Source: Tissierellia bacterium (GTDB lineage: Bacteria > Bacillota_A > Clostridia > Tissierellales > Peptoniphilaceae). Taken from it: a DNA stretch of 28,961 bases. Shown piece by piece: positions 18,014-26,349 of this stretch. The stretch spans positions 1 to 28,961 of the forward strand of contig JAAZCH010000215.1 of NCBI GenBank assembly GCA_012513395.1, read 5' to 3'. Each line of letters begins with the position of its first letter. The stretch's first letter is position 1. A model generated the notes under the pieces. The model did no database searches and was not told where the DNA came from. It worked only from the letters and a program-made list of their open reading frames with translations. A program made the position numbers and the translations under genes.

Positions 18014-19138
18014 ATGGCTAAAACTAAAGAAGATTTAATTGAAAATACAGACGGATTGTCAAAAATTCTAGAAACTCTAATTAAAGCTGGCAAGGACAAA
18101 GGATTTATCACCTATGAAGATGTGGCCGAAGCTTATGAAGAGCAAGAAGATATCGACACTGATGATATCGACCAAGTATATGAAAGACTGGAAAAAGCAC
18201 AAATTCAAATAATGACTGAAAAAGAAGCAGATGATCAGATAGATGATGAAGACGATGACTTAGATGATTTAAACATCGAAGAAGAAGACTTATCTGTACC
18301 TGAGGGCATTTCAGTAGATGATCCAGTTAGAATGTACTTGAAAGAAATAGGAAAAGTTAATCTTCTTACAGCAGAAGAAGAGGTAATACTAGCAAAGGGT
18401 ATGGAAGCAGGAGATTTACTAGCCAAAAAGAGATTGGCAGAAGCAAATCTTCGTCTTGTTGTGAGTATTGCTAAAAGGTATGTAGGAAGAGGTATGATGT
18501 TCTTAGATTTAATCCAAGAAGGTAATCTTGGTTTAATGAAAGCTGTAGAAAAATTTGATTACAGAAAAGGATTTAAATTCTCCACATATGCCACTTGGTG
18601 GATTAGACAAGCAATAACAAGAGCTATTGCAGACCAAGCTAGAACTATTAGAATACCTGTTCACATGGTAGAAACCATAAACAAGCTAGTTAGAACCCAA
18701 CGAAAACTTATAGTAAAATTAGGTCGAGATCCTGCTCCTGAAGAAATAGCTAAAGAAATGGGAATAGAGGTTTCTAAGGTTCATGAAATATTAAAAATTG
18801 CACAAGAGCCTGTTTCATTGGAAACTCCAATAGGAGAAGAAGAAGATAGTCATCTAGGTGACTTTATTCCTGATGAACAAATAGTATCACCATCGGACGC
18901 AGCTGCCTTTACCTTGCTAAAAGAACAGCTTTCTGAAGTGCTGGACACTTTAAATGAAAGGGAAAAAAAGGTACTAATTCTCAGATTTGGACTAGAAGAT
19001 GGAAGGTCTCGAACTTTAGAAGAGGTTGGAAAAGAATTTGATGTAACTCGTGAGAGAATTCGTCAAATAGAAGCAAAAGCTCTTAGAAAACTTAGACATC
19101 CTAGCAGAAGTAAAAAGCTAAAGGACTTTCTAGAATAA
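18014..19138 (+). CDS. rpoD: RNA polymerase primary sigma factor (sigma A/70)
   Basis: A 374-residue housekeeping sigma factor. Region 1.1 (about 1-75) is followed by an acidic Asp/Glu run, then region 1.2 ([21 protein letters not shown]), region 2 with [16 protein letters not shown] (core binding and -10 recognition), region 3, and region 4 with [20 protein letters not shown] (-35 recognition). ATG 17996 and ATG 18008 are also in frame, but AAGAGGGA at 18001-18008 sits 5 nt upstream of ATG 18014, so I choose 18014 (N-terminus MAKTKED). The stop TAA shares its last base with the trmK ATG. Confidence 0.97.
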   Translation: MAKTKEDLIENTDGLSKILETLIKAGKDKGFITYEDVAEAYEEQEDIDTDDIDQVYERLEKAQIQIMTEKEADDQIDDEDDDLDDLNIEEEDLSVPEGISVDDPVRMYLKEIGKVNLLTAEEEVILAKGMEAGDLLAKKRLAEANLRLVVSIAKRYVGRGMMFLDLIQEGNLGLMKAVEKFDYRKGFKFSTYATWWIRQAITRAIADQARTIRIPVHMVETINKLVRTQRKLIVKLGRDPAPEEIAKEMGIEVSKVHEILKIAQEPVSLETPIGEEEDSHLGDFIPDEQIVSPSDAAAFTLLKEQLSEVLDTLNEREKKVLILRFGLEDGRSRTLEEVGKEFDVTRERIRQIEAKALRKLRHPSRSKKLKDFLE

Positions 19139-19839
19139 TGAAAAAAAGCATCAAACTAGATAATAGACTAAAAGAGATTGTAAAAATTTTAGGGAAAAAT
19201 GAAATAGTAGTGGATGTTGGATGCGATCACGGCTATGTTGCAAATTATCTCATAGAAGAAGATTTGGCTAAACTAGTATACGCTACAGATATTTCAAAAC
19301 CATCCTTAGAAAAGAACATAGAATTTTCAAAACTTAGAGGAAACGAAAATAAAGTCATTTCTATATTAGGAAATGGCTTATTTCCTGTTAAAGACAAAAA
19401 TTTCGATGCAGTAATTATGGCTGGAATGGGCGGAGAACTGATAATGAAGATTATCGATGACGCATTTGATTTTATTCAAAAAAAGACATTAATTCTTCAG
19501 CCGATGACGGCTCGAGTAGAACTGAGAAAATACTTAGGGGAAAAAGGATTTAAGATCGAAAAAGAAAGTATAATTAGAGATGGAAATAAATTTTATGAAA
19601 TCATTAGAGCAGTTCCTGGAGAGAAAATCGAATCTACATCCTTTTATTATTTTGGAAATAATTTAGTCGAAGAATGTAACGAAACGTTGATAGAGTATGT
19701 TGAATTCCTCTTAGAAAAAAATAGAGTTTATTTAGAGCAAGCGAATAAATCTAATACAGAAAAATCAATGCTACAAAGACAGAAGCTTACAAAAGAAATA
19801 GAAATTTTTAAAGAGGTCTTAAATGAGTGTAAAAGCTAA
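19138..19839 (+). CDS. trmK: tRNA (adenine(22)-N(1))-methyltransferase TrmK
   Basis: A 233-residue SAM-dependent methyltransferase for m1A22 in tRNA (B. subtilis YqfN). It has motif I VVDVGCDHGYVANYL, the following acidic residue in YATDIS, AGMGGELI, and the family motif LQPMTARVELRKYL. It overlaps rpoD by 1 nt and nif3 by 17 nt. The rpoD-trmK-nif3 order is conserved in Firmicutes and supports the assignment over a generic methyltransferase. Confidence 0.93.
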   Translation: MKKSIKLDNRLKEIVKILGKNEIVVDVGCDHGYVANYLIEEDLAKLVYATDISKPSLEKNIEFSKLRGNENKVISILGNGLFPVKDKNFDAVIMAGMGGELIMKIIDDAFDFIQKKTLILQPMTARVELRKYLGEKGFKIEKESIIRDGNKFYEIIRAVPGEKIESTSFYYFGNNLVEECNETLIEYVEFLLEKNRVYLEQANKSNTEKSMLQRQKLTKEIEIFKEVLNECKS

Positions 19840-20602
19840 AAAAATAATTGACTTGATAGAATTAATTGCACCGGAAAATCTTCAAGCAGAATGGGACAAT
19901 TCAGGCCTTCAAATTGGCGATATAAAAAATGAAATACATGGCATACTTTTGTGTATGGATATAACAGATAAAGCAGTGGATTTTGCCATTAAGAACAATT
20001 TGAATTTCATACTTTCCCACCATCCTCTTTTCTTTTCAGAAATAAAATCCATAGATTTTTCAACTTATAAAGGCAATTTGATAAAAAAAATTATAGACAA
20101 TGATTTGTTTATATACTCAGCCCACACTAATCTTGATGCATCAGAAATAGGCGTAAATTCGGAACTGGCTAAAAGATTGGAACTTGAAGACGTGAAGCGT
20201 TTTTCAGATTATTTCGAAGAAGAAGAAATAGGTGTAATGGGAAATTTCTCGGAAGAAACTTTAGATAATTTAGTAAAAAAACTTACTAAAGAAATTACCA
20301 AGAAGAACTTCGTAAAAGTTTATGGAAGACCTAAGGAAAAAATAGAAAAAGTTGCCATCATTGGTGGCAGTGGAAGCTTCGGGATAAATTTTGCAAAATC
20401 TATTGGCGCTGATGTACTCATTACTGGAGATATTAAACATCACGATGGGCAAATGGCATATGAGAAGGATTTAATTTTAATAGATATAGGTCATTTTTAC
20501 TCTGAACTTCCAGTTTTATTCATGGTAAAAGATTATCTGGATGAAAATCTTAAAGGATTAGCCATAGAAATATTTCAAGAGCCAATTTATTTTATAGAAT
20601 AA
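19823..20602 (+). CDS. NIF3-family dinuclear metal protein (YqfO type, short form)
   Basis: A 259-residue NIF3/DUF34 protein, often mislabelled GTP cyclohydrolase type 2. The dimetal-site motifs are in order: AEWDNSGLQIGD, LSHHPLFF, SAHTNLD, ITGDIKHHDG and DIGHFYSE. It lacks the PII/CutA-like insert of the long B. subtilis YqfO (about 370 residues). ATG 19823 lies within trmK, with agaggtc about 5 nt upstream. It is the last gene of the long operon. The physiological function is not established for the family. Confidence 0.92.
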   Translation: MSVKAKKIIDLIELIAPENLQAEWDNSGLQIGDIKNEIHGILLCMDITDKAVDFAIKNNLNFILSHHPLFFSEIKSIDFSTYKGNLIKKIIDNDLFIYSAHTNLDASEIGVNSELAKRLELEDVKRFSDYFEEEEIGVMGNFSEETLDNLVKKLTKEITKKNFVKVYGRPKEKIEKVAIIGGSGSFGINFAKSIGADVLITGDIKHHDGQMAYEKDLILIDIGHFYSELPVLFMVKDYLDENLKGLAIEIFQEPIYFIE

Positions 20603-20645
20603 TTTAAAGGGACAGATCAAAATTAAACAAATAAGAATTTTAACA

Positions 20646-20664
20646 AGACAGTTTCGGACTGTCT
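20646..20664 (+). terminator. hairpin after nif3, probable terminator
   Basis: A 7-bp stem (20646-20652 with 20658-20664) has a TTCGG loop and is followed by attatttta, which is T-rich but broken by A residues. It lies 43 nt after the nif3 stop and just ahead of the purDL promoter, a sensible place to end the long operon. Confidence 0.5.
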
Positions 20665-20669
20665 ATTAT

Positions 20670-20699
20670 TTTACAAAAATTGCAGTTTGCTATTATAAT
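20670..20699 (+). promoter_or_regulatory. sigma-A promoter of the purD-purL gene
   Basis: TTTACA (20670-20675, 5 of 6 to consensus) and a perfect TATAAT (20694-20699) are spaced 18 bp. The implied leader is about 90 nt. It contains a small hairpin (tacta/tagta, 20736-20750), but I could not fit a purine riboswitch aptamer to it. Confidence 0.6.
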
Positions 20700-20796
20700 T
20701 AATTTGAGTGAGTTACTTCTATTTGATATAATAAATACTAGATTTTAGTAATTACGTCAACTCTATTATAAATTGTTATTAAACATTGGAGGCATT

Positions 20797-23700
20797 ATGA
20801 AAATACTGATAGTAGGAAGCGGAGCAAGAGAGCACACCATTGGTGAAAAGATAAGCAAAAGCAAGATGGTTGAAAAAATCTATTTTGCACCAGGTAATGG
20901 TGGAACTGTAGCCATAGGCGAAAATGTAAATATCTCAGGAAATGATATAGAAGGATTAGTAAATTTTGCTAAAGCTGAAGGTATGGATTTTACCATAGTT
21001 GGCCCAGAAGATCCTCTTAATCTAGGAATCGTGGATGCCTTTGAAAATGAGGGGCTGAAGATTTTTGGTCCAACCAAGGCAGCTGCAAATCTAGAAGGTA
21101 GCAAAGCTTTTGCTAAGGACTTTATGTTGAAACATGGGATTCCTACTGGTAAATACATAAAGACAGAAGATTATGACAATGCAATAAAATTTGCAAAACT
21201 ACTCCTTGAAGCCAACGGCAAAGCAGTAATTAAAGCTGATGGGCTATGTGCAGGTAAAGGAGTATTTATAGTTTCCAATGAATTGGAAGCTGGAGATTAT
21301 TTAAAAGAAGTACTAATTGAAGGAAATTATGGAGATAAAAAAGTAATAATCGAAGAATTTTTAGAAGGTTATGAAATGAGTCTCATTGCTTTTGTAGATA
21401 ATAAAACAATAAAGATGCTACCCACATCCAAAGATCATAAAAGAATTTTTGAGGGAGAAAGAGGAGCCAATACAGGAGGAATGGGAACTTTTAGCCCAAA
21501 TTTAGAAGCGGAAAATTACTTAGAAGAAATTGAAGCAACTATTTTAAACCCATTTTTAAAAGGGATTCAAGAAGATAATTTAGATTTCCGCGGAATTATA
21601 TTTATCGGACTTATGATTGGAGACAATGGAATAAAGGTTCTGGAATTTAATACGCGTTTTGGAGATCCAGAGACTCAATCCATATTAAATCGACTTGATA
21701 GCGACCTACTTGACATTATGTTAAAGACAAGTAGGGGTGATTTGGCTTCTGCAGTAATTGAAGAAAACGAAAAAGAAGTTGTCACATTAGTTTTGGCATC
21801 TGGAGGTTATCCAGAAGAATATAAAAAGGGATACGAAATAACAGGTCTTGATAAAGTTGAAGATGTAATAATTTATCATGCCGGAACTAAAGAAGAAGAT
21901 GGAAAAATCCTTACTAATGGTGGAAGAGTATTATCCATCGTTGCAATTGAAGATGATTTTGAAACAGCTATAGACAAAGTTTATAAGGCAGCAGAAGTCA
22001 TTGAATTTAAGGATAAATTTTATCGAAAGGATATTGGTCCATCAGTGAATCGCTACTATGTAGAAAAAAATGAAAATATATTTTATGATTATATTTCCAT
22101 GAGAGAGTCAATAATAGTTGATTTGGAATTCGATCCTGGTGATATTAGAATATTTAGTAGATATGACATAGAAGGCCTCAAGGGAGATTTTAAAGAGTCA
22201 GTTGTATTTGACCTCTTAGCTGATCCTCATATTGAAAAATGTTATATGGATGAAGATGCATTTAAACTCGAAAAAGAGCTAAAAAACCCACTGGTAGTAG
22301 AGTTTCACCCAGGACAATTTGACCAAAGGGAATATGCTATGATTAGAAATTTAGAAGTAATTACTAAATCAGATGAAATACGAGTAAGAACTTCCAATGT
22401 ATTTGCTTTCTCAGAAGATTTAGACTATAGACAAAAAGAAAAAATTGAAGAATACATTATAAATAAAACTAACCAAAGAAAAGGAAAACTTTTAGGAGTT
22501 CCTTCAACTTTAAATAATGATAGCGAGAATTATCATATAAATGAAGAATATATTTATTTTAGGAACTTGAGTGAGGCAGGACTAAAAAAATTCTTAGATG
22601 ACCAAGGACTTGCAATGTCACTAGAAGATTTAAAATTTGTTCAAGATCATTATATAGAATTAGGTAGAGATATTAATGAAACAGAACTTTATATCTTAGA
22701 CACATACTGGTCAGATCACTGTAGACATACTACGTTTAATACAATTCTAGATGTAGAATTTAGAGATAAAGAATCTAAATTGGATGAAAGAATTCACGAT
22801 GAATTTAATAAATATCTAAAAATCAGAGAAGAATTAAACCGAACTAAGCCAGTATCTTTGATGGACTTAGGCACTATTGTAGCTAGATATTTAAAATATA
22901 CTGGAGACTTAGATAATCAAGAGGATACTGATGAAGTAAATGCCTGCTCAATCGAAATCAAAGTAAAGATAGAAGACAGATTTACCAAAGAGATAAGAGA
23001 AGAAGATTATCTTTTGATGTTTAAAAATGAAACTCACAATCATCCAACAGAAATTGAACCTTATGGTGGTGCCCATACTTGTATTGGTGGAAGCATTAGA
23101 GACCCTCTTAGCGGAAGAGCACATGTGTATCAAGCTATGAGAATCACAGGGGCAGGAGACCCGACTGTATCTTATAAAGATACATTAAAAGGAAAGCTTT
23201 CCCAAAGAAAGATTGCAATTGATGCATCTGAAGGATATAGCTTCTATGGAAATGAAATAGGATTGGCAGGAGGATTGGTAGATGAAATCTATCATGAAGG
23301 ATTTATAGCTAAGAGAATGGAATTAGGAGCATTAGTAGGAGCACAAAAGAAAGAAAATGTTCTAAGAGCTAACTCCGAGCCAGGAGATATCATTCTTTTA
23401 CTAGGTGCAAAAACTGGACGCGATGGAGTAGGAGCAGCTACAGGTTCTTCTTCACAACAGACAGCAGGAGTAATTGAAGAAGCATCAACAGAAGTCCAAA
23501 GAGGTAATCCGCCACTAGAGAGAAATATAATGAGACTCTTTAGAAATCCTGAAGCTACAAAGCTAATAAAAAAGAGCAATGACTTCGGTGCAGGTGGAGT
23601 TTCGGTTGCAATCGGGGAGTTGGCAGATTCACTTGACATCTACCTTGATAGAGTTCCATTGAAATATCCAGGCCTCACACCAAAAGAAATAGCCATTTCT

Positions 23701-25731
23701 GAATCCCAAGAGAGAATGGCTGTGGTCATAGATGCTGAAAATAAAAATAAATTTATAGAGTTATCCGAAGCAGAAGGAATCGAAACTACAGAGGTGGCAG
23801 TAGTCACTGATAAAAATAAAATGGTAATGTATTACAAAGACCAAATTGTTTGTGAATTGGATAGAACTTTCCTAGATGCATCGGGAGCAGATAGATTCCA
23901 AAAAATAGTAGTAGAAAAAGATAAACCATTTCACTACTTTAATGAAAAAGGAAAAGACCTAGTAACTTTGTATGAAAATCTTAGTAATTTAAATTACGTT
24001 TCTAAAAAAGATTTAATGGGAAAATTTGACACTACAATTGGAAGAGGAACCATTTTAGCTCCACTGGGAGGAAAAAATCAAATAACTCCAATCCAAACCA
24101 TGGCAGCAATAATTCCATCTTTAGACGGAAATAGTAAGACAGCTAGTCTCATGTCTTATGGATATGATCCTATTTTATCTAGTGAAAATCAATTTTTAGG
24201 CGGATACTACGCAGTTGTAGAATCCTTAGCAAAAATTGCAGCTGCAGGAGGAAATCCGCTAAAAGCAAGACTGACTTTCCAAGAATTTTTTGAGTCCCTA
24301 GGGACGGATGAAGTTAAATGGGCTAAACCACTTAAATCATTATTGGGAGCATTTTATGCTACAAGAGAATTTAAAACTCCGCCTATAGGTGGAAAAGACT
24401 CCATGAGTGGAACTTTCCAAGACTTAAACGTACCACCAACATTGATTTCCTTTGCAGTAGTTTCAGAAGATGTAGAAAATATCATCTCACCGGAATTAAA
24501 AGGAAAGTCAAAACTAGGTATAATAAAGACAAATAGAATAGAAGATGGTACATTAAATCATGAAGAATTTATTTTTAATATAGAAAATCTATATAGAGAG
24601 ATAAAAAATAAAAATGTTAAATCAGCATATGCTATTAATTACAAGGGATTATTACACAATTTAATGGAGATGTCCTTAGGTAACGAAATTGGATTTGCAA
24701 TTAGCTTTGAGCAGCCTTATGACAATTTAGTTGGAAGCTTTATTGTAGAATATGAAAACTCCAAAGATTTTATAGACCCAATAGGCCTTACAGGTGGGGA
24801 TTCCTTGGTATTTAACGGGGAAAAAATTGACATAGAAAGATTTAAGGAAACTTATGAAAATGCCCTAATCGACATCTATCCCCAAGAATTAGAATCCAAT
24901 GTAGAAGTGGGACGAAACAAGGAATTGAAACCAAGAAATCTTACTAGTGATGAAAAGTTGGAAGAAGTAAATGCACTCATCCCAATTTTTCCAGGAACTA
25001 CAGGGGAATACGACGTAGAAGAAGTTTTACTTGAAAATAAAGCAACTGTTACAAAATTTGTATTCAAAAATGAAACTATAGAGCAACTGGAAGATTCTAT
25101 TGAGAAATTGGCTGATGAAATTAAAAAAACAAATATAATTATTTTTCCAAGTGGTATGACCTATGGGGATGAACCAGAAGGAGCAGGTAAGTATATAGCT
25201 AATGTTCTTCGACAAGACAAAATCAAGGAAGCCATAATGGAATTAGTGGAAAAAAGAGATGGCCTAATCTTAGGGATAGGAGATGGATTCCAAGGTCTGG
25301 TTAGAACAGGCTTGATACCTTTTGGAACCTATATAGAATTCCATGATGAACTTCCAGTATTTGCTAAAAATTCATCAGGTAGATATTCTTCAAAAATCGT
25401 AGAAACTATTTCCAAGACAAATAACTCACCTTGGTTGCAATATATTAAATTAGAAAAAGAATATTTGGCACCTATTTCCACATACTATGGCCAATTAATA
25501 TTGCCAGAAGACTTGTATAGAGAGCTTAGTGAGAACGAGCAAATTGTTTCAGTCTATAAGACAGACACATTGGGAGCAGATTATTCTATAGAAGGTTTAA
25601 TGGATCCAAAGGGTAGAATACTCGGAAAGATGACTAACTTTGAAAGAATTAAAGATGGAACATTGATAAATATTCCAGAAACTGAATTCCAAGATATAAT
25701 AAAATCAGGAATAGAGTATTTTAGAAAATAA
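20797..25731 (+). CDS. bifunctional PurD-PurL fusion: GAR synthetase + FGAM synthetase with a degenerate glutaminase domain
   Basis: A 1644-residue protein. Residues 1 to about 414 are GAR synthetase (PurD): start MKILIVGSGAREH, ATP-grasp motif NTGGMG at 225-230, and the usual C-terminal ending YRKDIG (409-414). Within about 6 residues the large clostridial/streptococcal-type PurL begins (YYVEKN at 420-425). Its synthetase core looks intact: DTYWSDHCRH (635-644), ETHNHPT (745-751), PPIGGKDS (1195-1202). The C-terminal class I glutaminase domain (about 1394-1644) has lost key residues. The nucleophile motif, normally G-[IV]-C-N-G, reads GIGDG with Gly1495, and the catalytic His of H-x-E reads Asn1614-Phe-Glu1616. 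No internal start with a Shine-Dalgarno exists at the junction. ATG 20797 has TTGGAGG 4 nt upstream. Domain identity is sure; glutamine independence is inferred. Confidence 0.93.
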   Translation: MKILIVGSGAREHTIGEKISKSKMVEKIYFAPGNGGTVAIGENVNISGNDIEGLVNFAKAEGMDFTIVGPEDPLNLGIVDAFENEGLKIFGPTKAAANLEGSKAFAKDFMLKHGIPTGKYIKTEDYDNAIKFAKLLLEANGKAVIKADGLCAGKGVFIVSNELEAGDYLKEVLIEGNYGDKKVIIEEFLEGYEMSLIAFVDNKTIKMLPTSKDHKRIFEGERGANTGGMGTFSPNLEAENYLEEIEATILNPFLKGIQEDNLDFRGIIFIGLMIGDNGIKVLEFNTRFGDPETQSILNRLDSDLLDIMLKTSRGDLASAVIEENEKEVVTLVLASGGYPEEYKKGYEITGLDKVEDVIIYHAGTKEEDGKILTNGGRVLSIVAIEDDFETAIDKVYKAAEVIEFKDKFYRKDIGPSVNRYYVEKNENIFYDYISMRESIIVDLEFDPGDIRIFSRYDIEGLKGDFKESVVFDLLADPHIEKCYMDEDAFKLEKELKNPLVVEFHPGQFDQREYAMIRNLEVITKSDEIRVRTSNVFAFSEDLDYRQKEKIEEYIINKTNQRKGKLLGVPSTLNNDSENYHINEEYIYFRNLSEAGLKKFLDDQGLAMSLEDLKFVQDHYIELGRDINETELYILDTYWSDHCRHTTFNTILDVEFRDKESKLDERIHDEFNKYLKIREELNRTKPVSLMDLGTIVARYLKYTGDLDNQEDTDEVNACSIEIKVKIEDRFTKEIREEDYLLMFKNETHNHPTEIEPYGGAHTCIGGSIRDPLSGRAHVYQAMRITGAGDPTVSYKDTLKGKLSQRKIAIDASEGYSFYGNEIGLAGGLVDEIYHEGFIAKRMELGALVGAQKKENVLRANSEPGDIILLLGAKTGRDGVGAATGSSSQQTAGVIEEASTEVQRGNPPLERNIMRLFRNPEATKLIKKSNDFGAGGVSVAIGELADSLDIYLDRVPLKYPGLTPKEIAISESQERMAVVIDAENKNKFIELSEAEGIETTEVAVVTDKNKMVMYYKDQIVCELDRTFLDASGADRFQKIVVEKDKPFHYFNEKGKDLVTLYENLSNLNYVSKKDLMGKFDTTIGRGTILAPLGGKNQITPIQTMAAIIPSLDGNSKTASLMSYGYDPILSSENQFLGGYYAVVESLAKIAAAGGNPLKARLTFQEFFESLGTDEVKWAKPLKSLLGAFYATREFKTPPIGGKDSMSGTFQDLNVPPTLISFAVVSEDVENIISPELKGKSKLGIIKTNRIEDGTLNHEEFIFNIENLYREIKNKNVKSAYAINYKGLLHNLMEMSLGNEIGFAISFEQPYDNLVGSFIVEYENSKDFIDPIGLTGGDSLVFNGEKIDIERFKETYENALIDIYPQELESNVEVGRNKELKPRNLTSDEKLEEVNALIPIFPGTTGEYDVEEVLLENKATVTKFVFKNETIEQLEDSIEKLADEIKKTNIIIFPSGMTYGDEPEGAGKYIANVLRQDKIKEAIMELVEKRDGLILGIGDGFQGLVRTGLIPFGTYIEFHDELPVFAKNSSGRYSSKIVETISKTNNSPWLQYIKLEKEYLAPISTYYGQLILPEDLYRELSENEQIVSVYKTDTLGADYSIEGLMDPKGRILGKMTNFERIKDGTLINIPETEFQDIIKSGIEYFRK

Positions 25732-25739
25732 AATTATTC

Positions 25740-25773
25740 GGGCAAGTTGGATTAGTCCACCTTGCCCATTTTT
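25740..25773 (+). terminator. Rho-independent terminator after purD-purL
   Basis: An 11-bp stem with one internal mismatch (25740-25746 with 25761-25767, and 25748-25751 with 25756-25759), a TTAG loop, and a following ATTTTT. It starts 9 nt after the stop. The Shine-Dalgarno of the next small gene begins right after the T tract, so that gene is either read through or has little leader. Confidence 0.85.
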
Positions 25774-25788
25774 AAAAGGAGAAAACAA

Positions 25789-25983
25789 ATGTCAAAAGAA
25801 AATAGATTTGTAAGTATTTACAAAGAAGGCATGCTAAATACTACGGAGATATGGGTGGATAAGGAAACGGGAGTAAATTACATGGTAATCAACCGAGGAT
25901 ATGGATTGGGTTTAACACCATTTTTAGACAAAGATGGAAAACCTGTGGTTACAGATACAAATGATTTGGATCGATATTGGTAA
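25789..25983 (+). CDS. small DUF6440-like protein
   Basis: A 64-residue soluble protein. The pattern RFVSIYKEG, WVDKETGVNYMVI, YGLGLTPFLDKDGKPVV matches my recollection of DUF6440, a short family of unknown function common in Firmicutes. An upstream in-frame TTG at 25762 would add nine residues encoded by the terminator stem and SD, so it is rejected. ATG 25789 has aaaaggag at 25774-25781. No function can be assigned. Confidence 0.75.
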   Translation: MSKENRFVSIYKEGMLNTTEIWVDKETGVNYMVINRGYGLGLTPFLDKDGKPVVTDTNDLDRYW

Positions 25984-26004
25984 TAAATGTTAATCGAGGA
26001 TGAA

Positions 26005-26328
26005 ATGAAAATAATAGTAACGGGAACTTGTGGAAACTCTCCGAAAAATAAATTCGTTGAAGATTTTACCACAGCTCTTCTAGAAAATGACGGTGCATTT
26101 TTAAATGAGTACAAGGACGATGACGTCGACATTCCGAATTTAATTAAGATACAAGAATGTGGTACTGTAGAATATATTTATGCAATTAGTCATGGAAGGG
26201 CTGGAAATCTTTTGTGTAAATGCTTGGATAACGGTATATATTTTAGTTTTAATTACCAATTTACAAATACAAAAGGCGAAAAAATCAAAGAAGTAATTGT
26301 AACATCAGAAATGATTGACGTTAAGTAA
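26005..26328 (+). CDS. small NTF2-like-fold protein (uncharacterised)
   Basis: A 107-residue protein. The N-terminal CGNSPKNKFVEDFTTALLENDGAFL, the middle AISHGRAG and the C-terminal FTNTKGEKIKEVIV resemble small Firmicute NTF2/SnoaL-like proteins (CGNSPK helix, then a cone-shaped sheet). Similarity is judged by eye only, and no active-site residues can be named. An in-frame ATG at 25987 would add six residues, but gagga at 25996-26000 favours ATG 26005, though spacing is short (4 nt). It lies 21 nt after the DUF6440-like gene and is probably cotranscribed with it. Confidence 0.65.
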   Translation: MKIIVTGTCGNSPKNKFVEDFTTALLENDGAFLNEYKDDDVDIPNLIKIQECGTVEYIYAISHGRAGNLLCKCLDNGIYFSFNYQFTNTKGEKIKEVIVTSEMIDVK

Positions 26329-26349
26329 GAATACTAAGTTAGGAAACAA

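Noticed and set aside
20773..20796. Upstream extension of purD-purL to a non-ATG start at 20773
   Set aside because: The PurD N-terminus begins at MKILIVGSG, and TTGGAGG at 20786-20792 fits ATG 20797. The extension would place the ribosome site inside the coding region.
20700..20796. Purine (guanine) riboswitch upstream of purD-purL
   Set aside because: I could not find the conserved aptamer core or paired loops. The leader is A/T-rich with only a 5-bp hairpin.
22030..22060. PurD-PurL fusion as an assembly or frameshift artefact
   Set aside because: A split pair would need a stop, a ribosome site and a start at the junction; none is visible in any frame nearby, and both domains align end to end in the same frame. 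Resequencing would settle it.
23292..23639. 115-residue minus-strand reading frame inside purL
   Set aside because: Antisense to a well-conserved PurL domain, no Shine-Dalgarno or neighbour on that strand, and composition is that of a frame shadow. The same applies to the other minus-strand frames, such as 6041-6409, 2411-2728, 2997-3302 and 9180-9479.
25762..25788. Nine-residue extension of the DUF6440-like gene from TTG 25762
   Set aside because: It would be encoded by the 3' arm of the terminator stem and by the Shine-Dalgarno itself. ATG 25789 is clearly better.
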